A DNA stretch of 64,000 nt from Thuidium tamariscinum (GCA_947034885.2 OX344758.2:1180501-1244500); one strand, 5' to 3'. Shown: positions 13,345 through 24,797, numbered from the stretch's first letter. Notes: a model not told the origin generated them from the letters alone. Program-made: numbers and translations.

Positions 13345-15557
13345 TTATACTGACTGCAGGTAAATGCAGTAAACTCGAGCCCCATAGTCGGCCACACAGA
13401 GACCCGCAGCTTTACATCCCTGAAAGAAGAGGTCCTCATCATCTTTAGGTATCCTTCGTCTCCAACTCATCAAGAAGCAAGGTTTTGGAAGAGAGAGTGG
13501 GACAGGGACTACATTATTCCTTTTGGCATTCTGTATCTCCTCTACCGTGTTTGAACCAAGATGATCACCAGCTTGTAGAGCCCTATCTGCAACAACACTT
13601 GAACCAGATGGTAGGATTTCCATGCCTACTGCTCTTGGCTTCCATGATTCTAGAAGAAAGACAAGGGTCTTGACTAGATTTGCGTACTGCTTTACATCTG
13701 TAATGGCAAACAATCACTGCGAATTAGCACATGTAATGGTATTCTCATCTCTTGAGATAAATTGAACATAAATTTACCATCCCGATAGAGACGAATATCC
13801 TCTTAAACAAAGCGATCATTTAGAGGTTTGCAGTCAACAACAATGAAGTTAATGATAACGGAAATATGCTTTTACTTTGTTTATGGAGAATATCAAGCAA
13901 CATTAGCAGGATTATAGATGATACAAACTGCAGAAGATCAAAGAACTCACAAAGAAGGATATCACTCGCAATAATCAAGTCCCAATCCGCACATTCACTT
14001 GGAAACGTGTCGCCCCAGGTATCTGCCACGTATCACAGAGCATCAGTACTTGGGGATTTAGCAGAACAACCTACTGGTACTTAAAAAAAATATCTTCCGT
14101 TTTTAAGCAAGAAAGAAACGCATGAACATCACACAATAAGTGTGACAAATCTGGCGAACCTCTACTACTAGCAAAGTCTCTGACAATCATTAAAGAACGA
14201 CTCTAATCTCGTTTATCACGCATTGCCATCATTACAAAATCAAATGAAATCAATATTTGGACAGTTGTGCATATGGTGTTGAAAATTTGAAGAACAGTGG
14301 GCGGAATAGACTCAGGTTGTGCGATTGGCATTTACGACGAATATGCGCAGAGACGGGAACGTCATTCGCAACATGATTGTGGTGAATATTCTTTTCTATG
14401 TCCTCGTCGTCGTAGTCGGATGTGGTGATGTCCAAGTCGTATATCTTCCTCAAAAAAATGGTCAGCGCCCCTGTTCCACTGAATAATCAAAGAATTTGTA
14501 GTTTGTAAGTCAGGACCATAACCTAATGCACACAAACAAACCACTTAATAAAATCATAAAAAAAAATTCACAAAGGATACACTCGAAAAGGAAAGGAATC
14601 ACCTCCCAAGCTCCAAAATTCGACGCCTAGAAAGTAAAGATGGATGCTTGACTAGCCATTCGGCGAAAATACGGGTTCCCGGCCATAACAAATTAGCATT
14701 CACTTGGTGAAAAGTAAATTCTCGAATCTTTAAAATCTGATTTTGGTTGCAGCAGACACAAAATACAAAATGTATAAGCACACAATCGAAGCAGACACAT
14801 GCAAGTCATAAGAAAAACCGCAGTTCCAAGTATGAGGGCAGAATATCCTACAGATACTACTGTTAGGCCAATATAAGGTACATAGACACGCACAGCCTCA
14901 GAACTCAAAGCACAACACTGACGGACCCTTGATGCCCGGAAGAAAGATTAAACAAAGGAGTAGCGATAGAGAGACAACTGCCAATGATGTGGTGCACACA
15001 TTATAACTAAGCATTATAAAATAGTGAAAGCTCCTCGTACTTCGTGAGCAGTATTGAGAACTTGCAACGAACAGCATATGTGGACTCATCACGTTATAAA
15101 GAAATATCTCGTCACGCTTCACTCCTCGCTGGTGGCCGATCAATATTAAAATTTCAATTCAACTACTGGTCAAGCATATAAAATCAATTCTAAACTCAAG
15201 ATGGAAGCCATTAGACATAAGCATTGAATCAGGTAATCCAGCATACCATGCCAGGAAACTCATGATCTCTTTCGACGAAGGCACAATCACCAGCTGAATC
15301 TGCGGAATCATCTGCAATCCAGGTAATTTGTGATTGTTCATAATGAAAACAGTCATCAAGATCTAGTAAGATTATTCCTTGCATACTCCTGTCGTATGAA
15401 ACCGCAAAGAAAGGAAATAGGTATTGAAATAGTGAAAATTCTTTCTTCCACATACGCTCGGATGCCATCAATTCAGTGAGAGAGGCTTCAAGAACCTAAT
15501 CCAACCTGAGTCATCACCGGCGAACAGGTTTCCAGCAGAGAAGAGCGCCGTGTCCAT
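13345..15557 (-). CDS. METTL21-like (Methyltransf_16) protein-lysine methyltransferase, six exons
   Basis: Predicted 272-aa SAM-dependent methyltransferase. Exons: 15506-15557, 15247-15311, 14603-14736, 14336-14478, 13951-14022, 13345-13697. Every join has GT-AG borders and keeps phase. Family marks: WPGTRIFAEWL before the SAM site; motif I ELGSGTGAL at about 81-89; acidic TTSDYDDEDIEKN at about 102; HIRHTWGD at about 129-136; DWDLIIASDILLY at about 144-156; and C-terminal FLMSWRRRIPKDDEDLFF at about 230-247. Length and motif order match plant relatives of METTL21-type enzymes, which methylate lysines in proteins such as translation or chaperone factors. The exact substrate cannot be read from sequence. 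The start is the ATG opening MDTALFSAGN. No transit peptide is apparent, so a cytosolic enzyme is likely. The gene looks intact. Confidence 0.88.
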
Positions 15558-15879
15558 GGTTCTAATTCAGATACATACAAAAAGAACTCCGGTGATCACC
15601 TTATATCCTTCAGTTCTGCAAAACCTTTATAAGGCACAAAAAAATTACATCGACACGTTCGAAGAGATGTCACGCAAACAATCCAGATTTCAATGAGCAC
15701 TAACGAGAAATTCACCCAACCGATAGGATTTACAGCAAGAAAGTTCATGCTTGCCAGAAGTAGAAGCAAAGTCATTGAATTATAATAGTTGCATATCAAA
15801 CATAGTCTCAAACTTCCAAACTCATGCAAACAATTGAAAATCCTCTACACAAAATGCAAGGGGTTAGCGGCAAGTATTC

Positions 15880-16330
15880 ATACTTCTATGCTAATCATTT
15901 CAAAAGTGAAGAACACCGCAAAAACACCTTTCCTACCTGAAATGCTCCTAAGAAATTATAACCGAATGCCATCTATAATTCTTCCCAAGAAAGACAAATA
16001 CTCACTTAAGCGCTTAATATGGCTGCAATATTCACACTTCTATGTTCATCGATAAAGAACACCGCGAAAACACCTTTCTTTCTTGAAATGCTCACAAAAA
16101 ACAAGAATAACGTCTAAATTCTCCCGATTAAAACTAAACACTCACTCACTGGAATGGTTGCTAGTGGAATGTTTGGAATGGTTGCTACACATACACGTCA
16201 ACGCTAATCAACTCACGAGATAAAACACACCGCAAAAACCCCATCCATACTTAAAATGCTCAGACGACAAACAAAAATACCGTCTATAATACTCCCGAGA
16301 CACGCAAAATAACTCGCTGAAGCGATTGGA
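15880..16330. repeat. Degenerate tandem repeat (three units) upstream of the methyltransferase
   Basis: Three diverged units begin near 15885, 16030 and 16205. Each contains AACACCGCAAAAACACC-like sequence, a TGAAATGCTC-like motif, a TCTATAATTCTCCC-like motif and ACTCAC. They sit 0.3-0.8 kb 5' of the methyltransferase ATG, in promoter or 5' untranslated DNA. Confidence 0.65.
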
Positions 16331-16432
16331 AAACAAGATTGCGAGATTCGCGATTTGGCGTGAGTATTGAACTACTTGATCAGGAAAAAGAAGAAAGGAA
16401 AATAATGAATCGCGAAGCTAAGTATCAAGCTG

Positions 16433-16447
16433 AGGGTTAGGGTTTAG
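16433..16447 (-). promoter_or_regulatory. Telo-box-like motif upstream of the methyltransferase
   Basis: AGGGTTAGGGTTTAG on the plus strand reads as CTAAACCCTAACCCT in the gene's orientation. AAACCCTA telo-boxes are common in promoters of plant housekeeping and translation genes. The function here is inferred. Confidence 0.45.
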
Positions 16448-16459
16448 CGCTTTGCCTTC

Positions 16460-18522
16460 GACCGTGTCGCCGGAACCGCCGTTAGAGTGGTCATTGTCTC
16501 GTCCATTCTACAAACAAGTTGATAGACCAGAGAGAGAAGAGAGGAGAAGGCGAGCAGTATTTCCGCGCTCTTCATATAAGCATTTGCTCTCAAGGCGAAT
16601 GTGAATGGACAACAAGCATATATTCGAAATTTAAGGCTTACTATTTCATGCTGCCTTCGAAACTCAAAAGCTCCGAGCGCATCATGCCAGAATAACTTAA
16701 CAATCAGCCGCAGTCTCAGGAATCAATGGAAACCTAATTTAAATTTACACAACAATATTACATCATAAAAGGTAAACTGGTGGGGGGTACTATGTGCGCT
16801 AATTCAAGCAATTTCTCGCAATGGGTGGTTCACTGTGGCTTGCAGAGAGAGACGGAGATGCATTCCAAAATTTCACGAGGAAGCTAGATGGAGAAAGAAG
16901 AATCATGTTGTAGCCAATTTGACAACACATCTGCAATAGTGGAAAGAAGTTGCAAAATCTGTGTAAAACATAAATTTCTTCAGCAATTTCATAGAGGGCA
17001 GTGGTAGACCACGAAGTGACAGTAGACAACCCCACTTGGTAATAAGTCTAACCAAGTGTATAAATGGGTAACATGACTCTGTCGCATTCTAGTATCCTCA
17101 ACCTTTCAAGACAAAGATAGACAATTGTACAAGGTATGCGCTAACGTGCTCCCAACCTCGAGCACATTAGTGCCATACATTGCAGATAGATGCAGAAGAA
17201 GCTTGAACCTGAATCATTTAGAAATTCATGGCTTGCAAACGGTGGACAAGTGCGGTGCCAAGAGCTCTGGATCGAGTACCAAGAGCATGCTGCATGATCA
17301 ATTGCTCTTATTTTACAAAGCCTCGCAAATATGTTCACACTTAGAGCTGCAGACTCACAGGGTTCGCATGGAAAACCTTGAACATTTCAAATTTCGTTCA
17401 TTCTTGTGTGTTCAACGGTTTCCAATTTTATAGCTTCAGATATACAGAAATATCAAATGAGGGTCACACATCAATTTGATCCGGAACCTAAAGTAATTAC
17501 AAAGTACTTTTCTGTCATGACAAGCCTCCCAAATGGAATATATCTTGTCAAAATTTGTAACCAATGTTGCGTCCCTACAATTTCCCTGAATCGTATGTCC
17601 ACCCAAGTCCACAAATTGATCTCTCGAGCATTTCAGCTGCTGCTCGGATACAACCTGCATCAGACCCGGTCACCGAATAAGAAACGCGCGCAATTCAAAT
17701 GGAAAAAGTAATCTCCGCTTCCTGGGGATGCAATTACCGGATGCAATTTACTTGTGACCAAAAATACCAAAAAAATGGATGCTTCCATATCTTCAGCAAT
17801 TGAATAAATCAGTTACAAAGCTTCATGGCAACAAGTTGTACCAACAAGCAGGAGAAATCATACCCAATAATTAGAACGATATAGCTATGTTCTGATAGTT
17901 ACCTTAATCACTATTGGCTTCCAAAGTGAACTTCCAACTTTTAGGTTGGGGTGAACAGGATTTCAAGGGATAGTAATTCATGAGGAATACAATGCTCACC
18001 TTCGACGTGCATTGCGCCTCTGCGAATAAGGAGAAAGGCTCAGACGTAAATTCCACCACTCGACAACCTTTTCATAATTAGTATAGCAGCTTCTTTCTCC
18101 TTCAATTATGCAGCTGCAAGCTTTGAGTCATCGCTTACCTGCTCGGCAAAGGAAAAGTCAGCTCACAATAACAGGATACGCAAATACTTACGTATCCTTG
18201 AGCAAGCACAAAAGCAGCTCAATTCATGGCAAAGGTTGGCAGGCATAAAAGCCTGACCCTCAATAAAACTCGGAGGCATCAGCAGCAGCAACTTGACTTG
18301 TTAGAACTGATTATCCTCTTGACTGGGAATGATCCAGATTCACTGGAAAATTAGTACAAATTTGGTACAAAACGCAGTCCAGCGAAGACTGGGAAAACTC
18401 TCCATATTCGTCTGCCTATATATACACCTATCTCTCACCAAATTCATAGATTGATGACAATTGGTATATTCATCCTCATCATACAGTCCTCATCCTGCAA
18501 AGCTCTAACACGAGGATAAACT
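16460..18522. other. Intergenic stretch, no supported gene
   Basis: This is the upstream flank of the methyltransferase gene and the 3' flank of the Tic22-like gene. Short open frames on both strands show no family motif and no consistent splice pattern. Nothing else was recognised. Confidence 0.5.
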
Positions 18523-20286
18523 TTACTCAGCGTCTTCAACTGGCGGACCTGAAGTGCCTGAGACAGGTCGTCCCCACTCTTGGGAAGCCCCAAGATTGGC
18601 GATAAACAAAGGACCGTGCTCAGGCCCCGAGCCTTCACCCTTCCGCAAACGATCTTCCACATCCTTGGCCGCGGCTGCCATTGCTTGCTGCAGTCCTCCC
18701 TCCACTTTATTCACATTCATGGCAATCCCCATCATGGTCAGCTTTGGCTGGAAAGTTTCATTGGTATCTTTCTGTGCAGTCTCTTCCAAATACTCCGAAT
18801 CTGAATCTTCCTCCAGTATTCCAGCGTTCTCTGAATCTTTTCTCTTGGACACTAAATTGGCATTGAAGCCCCATTTCTTTCCGAACAGATTAAAAGGAGG
18901 ATTGGATGAAGATTCCCCCTCCCTATAGTCCTTGGAAACCGAATTGCTGCCATCACGACCTGAGTTGCTCGACTCTTCGTCGCTACCGTCTTTCTCCTGA
19001 CCTTCCTCCTTTTTAATGGAATCTTTAGGACTGGAAACTCTCCCTTTCGACCCTGACTGATCCACGTCCGATGCAGACACCAGACGCTCGAAAGAATCAA
19101 CGATGACAGGAAACTTGGGTTGCAAGTGTATCATCCGTCGGCTCCACTGATGCCCCAGCAAAACCCTGTCTGCAAGGTCCATGAATTGCGCTTCTAACAC
19201 CTTCAAACCAACAAACTCCACCCCTCCCCCTCCTTGGCCCAATTCTTCCATGAGCTCTTGCACTTCAGGAGGATCCATCAACCCATCTAACTCATCCTCA
19301 GGAGTATCCCCTCCTCCTGCCAACGAATCTCCACTATTTTCTGACATTTGGCTACGACGCTGCGCTCTCCGAGCACTGATCAGCATTTCGTAATAGTGGT
19401 CTACGGAGTGCCCAATTAGGTTGTCCAGCTGTTTCTTATTGAAGAAGTAGGGCCTAAACCATCGGACCCCATGGGGAGTACTCATAGCGATTGTTAGATT
19501 CCTAGCCGAAAACACGGGCACGCCTTTGAGCCGCTTCGCTGCCTTGCCTCCCCGTTCTTTACGCACTAACTCCTTCGCAATTTTCACTTGCCGGTGGTCT
19601 GCCATGAACTTAAACATATCCTGCTTGCTTTTGTAATATTTGTAGGCGGCGTCCAGAGAGCAAGGACCGACGGTAGAACCCGAGATGTTCAAACGCTTCA
19701 CATACTCTGCAGCGTCGTCTCGATTGAAGTAGAATCTAAACACAGGACCCTTCATGTCTTCGGAAAACAGCAGGTTCATGGCTCGTTCGTAAGCCTTTTC
19801 CATGAACTTCATGTATGGGGGAACCTTGATCTTCTTCAACACGTCTGCAGGTCTCACTGCAATCAACCCACGGCGAGAAGCATCGCACATAGTGTACACC
19901 TGGCCAATGAAGGCCGGGCCTTTACTGGCGACCTCCCCCCCATTTGTAACGTTGTCTTTAGTAGCGGGATCCTGGGGTTTAGATGCAACACTAGACTTTT
20001 GGGGGACGGGAACTGAGGAAGTTGAGGAAGGGACAGGAACAATGAGATTATGGAGAGTGAGGAATGGGACGGGCAATGGAGAAACTATAGGTTTGTATTC
20101 GACTAAGCAATTGAGGGTCTCAAATTTCAAAGGTTGCACCGTCCATATGAAGTTCGAGGTCACTCGTTGAACCCAGCTAGAAAGCAAGGCAGGGTTAGGG
20201 AACTTGAGGGAGGGAAATTTCGGACCTACAACAGGGCAGAGCTCCTTGTTCTCTCTCCTCTTGCAAATATCCCTGTCGGCAGCCAT
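18523..20286 (-). CDS. Tic22-like family protein
   Basis: Uninterrupted 587-aa frame. Its order of conserved blocks matches the long plant Tic22-like proteins (Arabidopsis At5g62650 type): MCDASRRGLIAVRPAD, then FRFYFNRDDAAEYVKRLN, then PVFSARNLTIAMSTPHG, WFRPYFFNKKQLDNLIG, an EPPEVQEL-like acidic helix (here DPPEVQEL), RVLLGHQWSR, QPKFPVIVDSFE, and near the C-terminus PKLTMMGIAM. Tic22 proteins act in the chloroplast intermembrane space during protein import; the job of the long branch is less clear. I chose the ATG at 20286 (MAADRDIC). The frame is open further upstream but only from a GTG, and an acceptor-like TGCAG lies at about 20318-20322, so a short upstream exon is possible. The middle and C-terminal parts are Ser/Glu-rich and low complexity. 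A mutated fragment of this gene lies at about 23490-23650. Confidence 0.88.
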   Translation of the reverse strand: MAADRDICKRRENKELCPVVGPKFPSLKFPNPALLSSWVQRVTSNFIWTVQPLKFETLNCLVEYKPIVSPLPVPFLTLHNLIVPVPSSTSSVPVPQKSSVASKPQDPATKDNVTNGGEVASKGPAFIGQVYTMCDASRRGLIAVRPADVLKKIKVPPYMKFMEKAYERAMNLLFSEDMKGPVFRFYFNRDDAAEYVKRLNISGSTVGPCSLDAAYKYYKSKQDMFKFMADHRQVKIAKELVRKERGGKAAKRLKGVPVFSARNLTIAMSTPHGVRWFRPYFFNKKQLDNLIGHSVDHYYEMLISARRAQRRSQMSENSGDSLAGGGDTPEDELDGLMDPPEVQELMEELGQGGGGVEFVGLKVLEAQFMDLADRVLLGHQWSRRMIHLQPKFPVIVDSFERLVSASDVDQSGSKGRVSSPKDSIKKEEGQEKDGSDEESSNSGRDGSNSVSKDYREGESSSNPPFNLFGKKWGFNANLVSKRKDSENAGILEEDSDSEYLEETAQKDTNETFQPKLTMMGIAMNVNKVEGGLQQAMAAAAKDVEDRLRKGEGSGPEHGPLFIANLGASQEWGRPVSGTSGPPVEDAE

Positions 20287-20829
20287 TACTGGATCCAACT
20301 TGAGCAAGTGCGAACCCTGCACTGGTCCCTCTAATGTGAAAACATTCAGTGAGCTTCACCCATCTGTTGGTGAAAGTGAAGCAGAAACATGTGCATTGTC
20401 TGTCGACGAGTTCAGTTTTGACGTTGTAACCGATCCTGCTTGTGATGACTCAATCGCCAATGTCCATAAAAATATCCCTTCTTAAGATGAGCACCTATAC
20501 ATGTCCTGACGTTCTGTACACCACTGATCGAGCTCGATATTCCATGATACAGCTGCCATCGCAACGACGATAAATCAGTCCACAATACACGAAAATCTTG
20601 TATATCAAATCTGGTGAAAAGTATTGAGACCCAAATTGAGTTTCTTGGTCCTTGAGGGCTCAACTCCTGAGTAGCTCTCTGAATGCACTCGAAGCGGAGT
20701 TCGTAAGATGGCTCCTTGCTTCAAATGCAGAAAAAAACCTAATTCGAGCGACTTCACAAAAATTTGAACTCATCTCTTCGCCCTCCTAGACGAACTCCAG
20801 CTCTCAAATAGTTCAAACTTGTCATTTAT

Positions 20830-21480
20830 TTATAAGTCGTTCATCAGATATTTGACTCCATTTCCCTCTCAGAAATAAAATTGTATCCCGAACAGAGGAC
20901 TCTTAGATAAAAATGCTCAATTCCAATCCCATCTAAGCACATGACACACACACACACACCGAGAGACAGCATCAGACATTTTCCTCCTCAGCCCCCCAAG
21001 AAAATATCACCGGCAACACTCTAGCTCTCAAATAATTTCAACTCTTCATTTTGTTTTTAGACCATTCACTACATACTTGACTCCATTCCCTTTACAAAAT
21101 TGCATCAAAAAACGCCGAAACCAAAAGATTCTCAAAAGAAAACAAGTCCAATTTTCACTCAAGCACTTCCAATCCCAGCTCCGTACATTAGAAACCCTAA
21201 AACCCAGCCTCGGCGAGATTTCACTCCTAAACCCCCAGAATTAGCAAACTCTGCAAAACTGGGACTCTCAAAAGACTTTACAACATGTACTTCTTTTCAA
21301 CCATTCACCACATATTTCTCGCCATTTCCTTCTCAGTAGTATGTTTGTATCACAAATCCAAAAGACCTAAAGATTCGCACGTCCAATTTCGAGACACACA
21401 CACACACACTTACTTCCAAACCCACTTTCGTCCATTAAAAAACCCTAAGAGATAGCCTCAGTGACATTATCCTCCTGAAA
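20830..21480. repeat. Degenerate tandem repeat array upstream of the Tic22-like gene
   Basis: About three units of roughly 230 bp begin near 20840, 21066 and 21299. A unit carries CCATTCACCAGATATTTG-like sequence, a TTTCCTTCTCAG-like motif, ATTGTATC, CTAAAGATTCTC, CCAATCCCAG and an ACCCTAAGAGACAGCCTC-like end. The same unit recurs at 44.6-46.2 kb. CA dinucleotide runs (near 20944 and 21398) are embedded. Confidence 0.7.
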
Positions 21481-21509
21481 AAAACAGGATTGAAAAAAAA
21501 AAGTCTCAC

Positions 21510-21850
21510 CAACAAGACATCAGCTTACCATCCAAGAAACGCGTTCTTCGGGCTCGCACAGAGAAGCTCCGCCACTAACCCTTCATAGCTGGCTCCCCAA
21601 ACACGAATTGGTGCAAACTTCAAAGTTCAAAGCTACCACACAAGCTCTAGCAAATCGAGCATTCAAAGAGGGATCAACAGATTCCGAGCAGATGGAGCGA
21701 TTTGGGGTCACGGATTGGGATGTGCGGCACCTCGAAGGCAACGCCGCGGCAGACGCAAGCGAATGCAGGCCATGCAAAGGGCACGGCGGAGGGGGGAGCT
21801 TGGATGAGAAACGGAGGATGAATGATTGAGTTCGCATCCAGCATCGGCAA
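21510..21850. repeat. Repeated about 330-bp module, copy 1
   Basis: This continues directly from the tandem array. It shares order and sequence with 45015-45390 and, partly, 46262-46560: CAGCTTACCATCCAAGAAAC, then GAAGCTCCGCCACTAACC-like, ACGAATTGGT, and a GGCACCTCGAAGGCAACGCC-like block followed by GGATGAGAAACGGAGGATGA-like sequence. It may be an old element or a duplicated 5' region. No protein function is recognised. Confidence 0.65.
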
Positions 21851-21927
21851 CCTATTGTGAAACCCATTCTAGGGTAGAACTTTACTGAGAACACACCCGA
21901 GGGCAAAAAGTGAGGAAGAAGGATTAA

Positions 21928-22658
21928 GAGCATCCCCAGCGCAGCTCAACAAATGGCACAATCTGGGCATTTGGCCAGGTCCGGATGCATGGAATTCCTC
22001 ACCACATGCAAAATAAGGTTCAATATATGCCCGGGTAAGGTTAAATTTGTTGAGCAAATGGGGAATTGGAGAATACTCGGTATGTGCATTTGTGTGGCTT
22101 TCGAGATACTATTGACATACAATGGGCCTTTCTCAAAATGACAACGACAAAAATGGCCTAGTCACCTCATCCCACATCACCTTTCATCTTGAAGGCCATG
22201 TTGGTCCCCCTCTCTCGTTTGATTTCTTGAGTTGAGGAGCACTAGAAGAAAATTGCACTATTCATGCCAAAAATTGCGTTAAACTTGTCAAATCTGCGTA
22301 TTACTTAATAAAGACTGCGTTGCATTCAACAACAAAGTGTGGAATGGATTTTGTTGAGTTCTCCCTTCCTAATGCAAAATTCTGCATTGCAATGTTTCAA
22401 CACAAAATTGAACAAATAAAACGCAAAATTCAACAAGTAAAATGCAAAATTTCGTGTTGGAATGAAAAATTCCGCAAAGCAAAGGGAGACTTCAACACAA
22501 TCCATTCCACACTTTTATGTTGACTACAACACAGTTTTTGTCAAACAAAACGTAGTTTTCTTCTAGTAGAGTGGAACAACCTCCCTCCACGCTCCCCAAG
22601 CACCTCCAATTGTACTTCTTGGCTGAGCCTTTTTCTGCTCTGTGTAGTGGGGATGCTC
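21928..22658. mobile_element. MITE with GAGCATCCCCA ends, 731 bp
   Basis: Terminal inverted repeats GAGCATCCCCA...TGGGGATGCTC are flanked on both sides by TTAA (21924-21927 and 22659-22662). There is no coding capacity. GAGCATC-type ends are common in plant Tourist/Harbinger-like MITEs, which usually duplicate three bases (TTA/TAA), so the superfamily is open. The element carries a second MITE inside it. Confidence 0.75.
22240..22568. mobile_element. CACTA-type MITE (329 bp) nested in the GAGCATC MITE
   Basis: The left end CACTAGAAGAAAATTGC and the complement of the right end TACTAGAAGAAAACTAC form imperfect terminal repeats of about 40 bp. A 3-bp target duplication GAG flanks both sides (22237-22239 and 22569-22571). 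Subterminal AAAATTGCGTT-like motifs repeat in both orientations, as in En/Spm-type elements. It is non-coding, so it needs a transposase from elsewhere. Confidence 0.85.
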
Positions 22659-22662
22659 TTAA

Positions 22663-24192
22663 CTCAAGAATGTTGGGAGAGCCATTTTGTGGCTTGTAGA
22701 TAATCTAGAGAGATATAGAAAGGATTTTTTCATCAATTCGATTTATTTAATTGCATTTAGGATTCTTTTTGAATACTTATATTTTTTTTTAAATAATTCA
22801 ATAATATAAATTTTTTTTCTGACCTTTCATGGAGGATTATGAAAAGCATCCAATTGAGTTTGTCATCTTGCTAGTGTTTGTCTTCACATGAGAGAAGTTA
22901 TTAAAAAAATGGATCACAAAAATATGCTATTTTAGTGTATTTGGGCAAGTTGTTGTTCCTTGTTCTAAATAAAAAATTGTTCTACAAAAATGACATTTTT
23001 TCAGTTTGAGTACAACTAACAAAATGAAGTCCATCTACTCTAGTTTCCACTCCAATTAAAATTTTGAAAAAATTCTTAAAATTCAATTTTTTATTGCAAT
23101 TTGAACTTTTGATAATTCTAAATGTCAATTGAATTCTAATTATGGAATGGACAGGGATTCAAGTTTACAAATTGATGATTTTCATTGATATGTACATACA
23201 TTGTGAATTTTTCAGATTTTTTGGAATGCTTTTTCATTTGATTTGATTTTTCTTCATTTTTTCTTCAAAAATTCTCATAAAATCCAATTTTTGTCAAAAA
23301 AAAATCTAAAATTTTTGGAAAGTAAAGAAGACATGTAACTTCATCTTTGAAAAATAATTTTGAAAATTTTCATACATATCTAGTTCAAAAATTGCAACAA
23401 ACTGAATAATGGGTAGAAGGCTTGAAATCAATGGTTATAGGTCCTCTTTTTAAGGGTTAAATGCTAGAAAGCAAAAGGTGGGCTATAGAGTAGCGAGAGT
23501 GCAAAACGTTGGCAGGGGCGGAAAGATGGAACAAAGGCACCTAAAGGCAAGAAAGAAGAGAGATGGTTTAGGCCCTACTTCACTAATAGGAAACAATTGG
23601 ACAACCTAATTGGGCGCTCCATAGACTACTATTACGAAAAAGGGGATAAAAAACCGCCTAAGACAAACCCCTGGGTTAGTCATCAATTAAATTCCTAAAA
23701 ATAAAGCTAAATGTATCTCGCATGGATGACATAGAGAGAAACAAATGATTGTACAAATAATCACTAGAAGAGATTTGAAAGCATTGGGAGACTGCGAGTT
23801 ATTCTGAATTCCTAGATTGTGGAAATGTACCACATCAAGAATCTTACTTAGTCAAGAGACTACTACATCAAAAAATGTTATTATTATTTTTTTTTACTTA
23901 TTTTTTACTTACTTTTTTGGAATTAAAAAAATTAGTTTAGGTTTCTTTTCATTTTTTTGAATTTTCAAAGATTTTTTTTTTAATCAAAAATTGAAAATTT
24001 TCAATCAATAGGGCTAATTAGCAATTTCTATACATCATAGTGAACATGCAAGGGAACAACCTTGAAAACAGGCTTCTCTTATCCTCAAATCCCTTCTAAT
24101 GTCGTTTGACAAAAATCTAAAGAATCTATTGAGCATTATACCAATGTAATCTTTAATCATTTGGCATCAATATCTTGGTTTGAATTGTCTAT
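22663..24192. other. AT-rich intergenic DNA
   Basis: No gene is seen apart from the Tic22-like scrap at 23490-23650. Long A and T runs are frequent, for example at 23880-23990. Confidence 0.55.
23490..23650 (+). pseudogene. Fragment of a Tic22-like gene
   Basis: Positions 23561-23640 match the sense strand of the Tic22-like gene at about 19393-19470, with only a few substitutions and a small deletion. They encode WFRPYF, then KQLDNLIG, then a YYYE tail instead of HYYE. The bases just upstream (GGCAGGGGCGGAAAG onward) match the parent's GGKAAKRLKG region with gaps. Homology stops on both sides, so this is a truncated, non-functional duplicate in the opposite orientation. Confidence 0.75.
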
Positions 24193-24797
24193 AGAAAAGA
24201 TAAGCTATATGTATACATAGGTGGTAGGAGGTAGAACAACCAATGTGGAATATGTAATTTAGAAGTAAAAGCTCAACCACTTATAGTTAAGTTTGAAATA
24301 GGAATTGTGTTAAAATTAGAATTTTAGACCTTATTTAGACATAGCTAAATATCTTTTTACAAAAAATCTTGAACTATAGAAAAGTAGGAAATCAAACCAA
24401 GTTTCATCCCCAAAATCCATTTGACATTTAGAGCCTCGAATCAAAAGGTATGAATAAATTTTAGAAAGGAATTTTTAAATTGTCCAAAAAAATGTCTCTT
24501 CCAACCCGCCTCTAAAATCTGTTTATAACTTTTGATTAAAGACTTGAAATGTCAAATGAATTTTTAGAAATAAAACTTAGTTTAATTTTTCACCTTTTCA
24601 TAGTTCAAATTAAAAAATATATATATATATATTCTACTATGCCTAAAAAAGTTTGAGATTTTAGTTTTAATACAATTCCTATTTCAAACTTAACAATGAG
24701 CGGTTGAGCTTCTACTTCTAAATTACAGATCTCATATGGGTTGTTTTACCTCCTACCCCCCCCCCCCCCATGTGTATATAGAGAGCTTCTCTTCTCC
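24193..24797. repeat. Large foldback hairpin, about 605 bp
   Basis: The arms 24196-24470 and 24520-24795 are diverged inverted repeats. Matching blocks include GGTGGTAGGAGGTA, TAATTTAGAAGTA, AAGCTCAACC and AAGTTTGAAATAGGAATTGT. The right arm carries an (AT)n run and a C homopolymer near 24757-24770. The arms share motifs (ACCACT...TAGTTA, TTTAG.CATAG) with the bigger hairpin at 25451-26923, so both look like one element family. Confidence 0.75.

Noticed and set aside
16440-16510. Short minus-strand frame starting MDETMTTLTA upstream of the methyltransferase
   Set aside because: It stops after 20 codons and has no homology. At most it is an upstream ORF or non-coding leader.
17125-17711. Overlapping plus-strand frames of about 100 codons
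   Set aside because: No domain, no splice pattern and no similarity to neighbours; treated as chance.
18554-20334. Several plus-strand frames of 60-142 codons
   Set aside because: They are antisense shadows of the Tic22-like coding sequence.
24757-24770. C homopolymer and (AT)n run as a functional signal
   Set aside because: They are simple-sequence tracts inside a foldback arm; no further meaning is supported.
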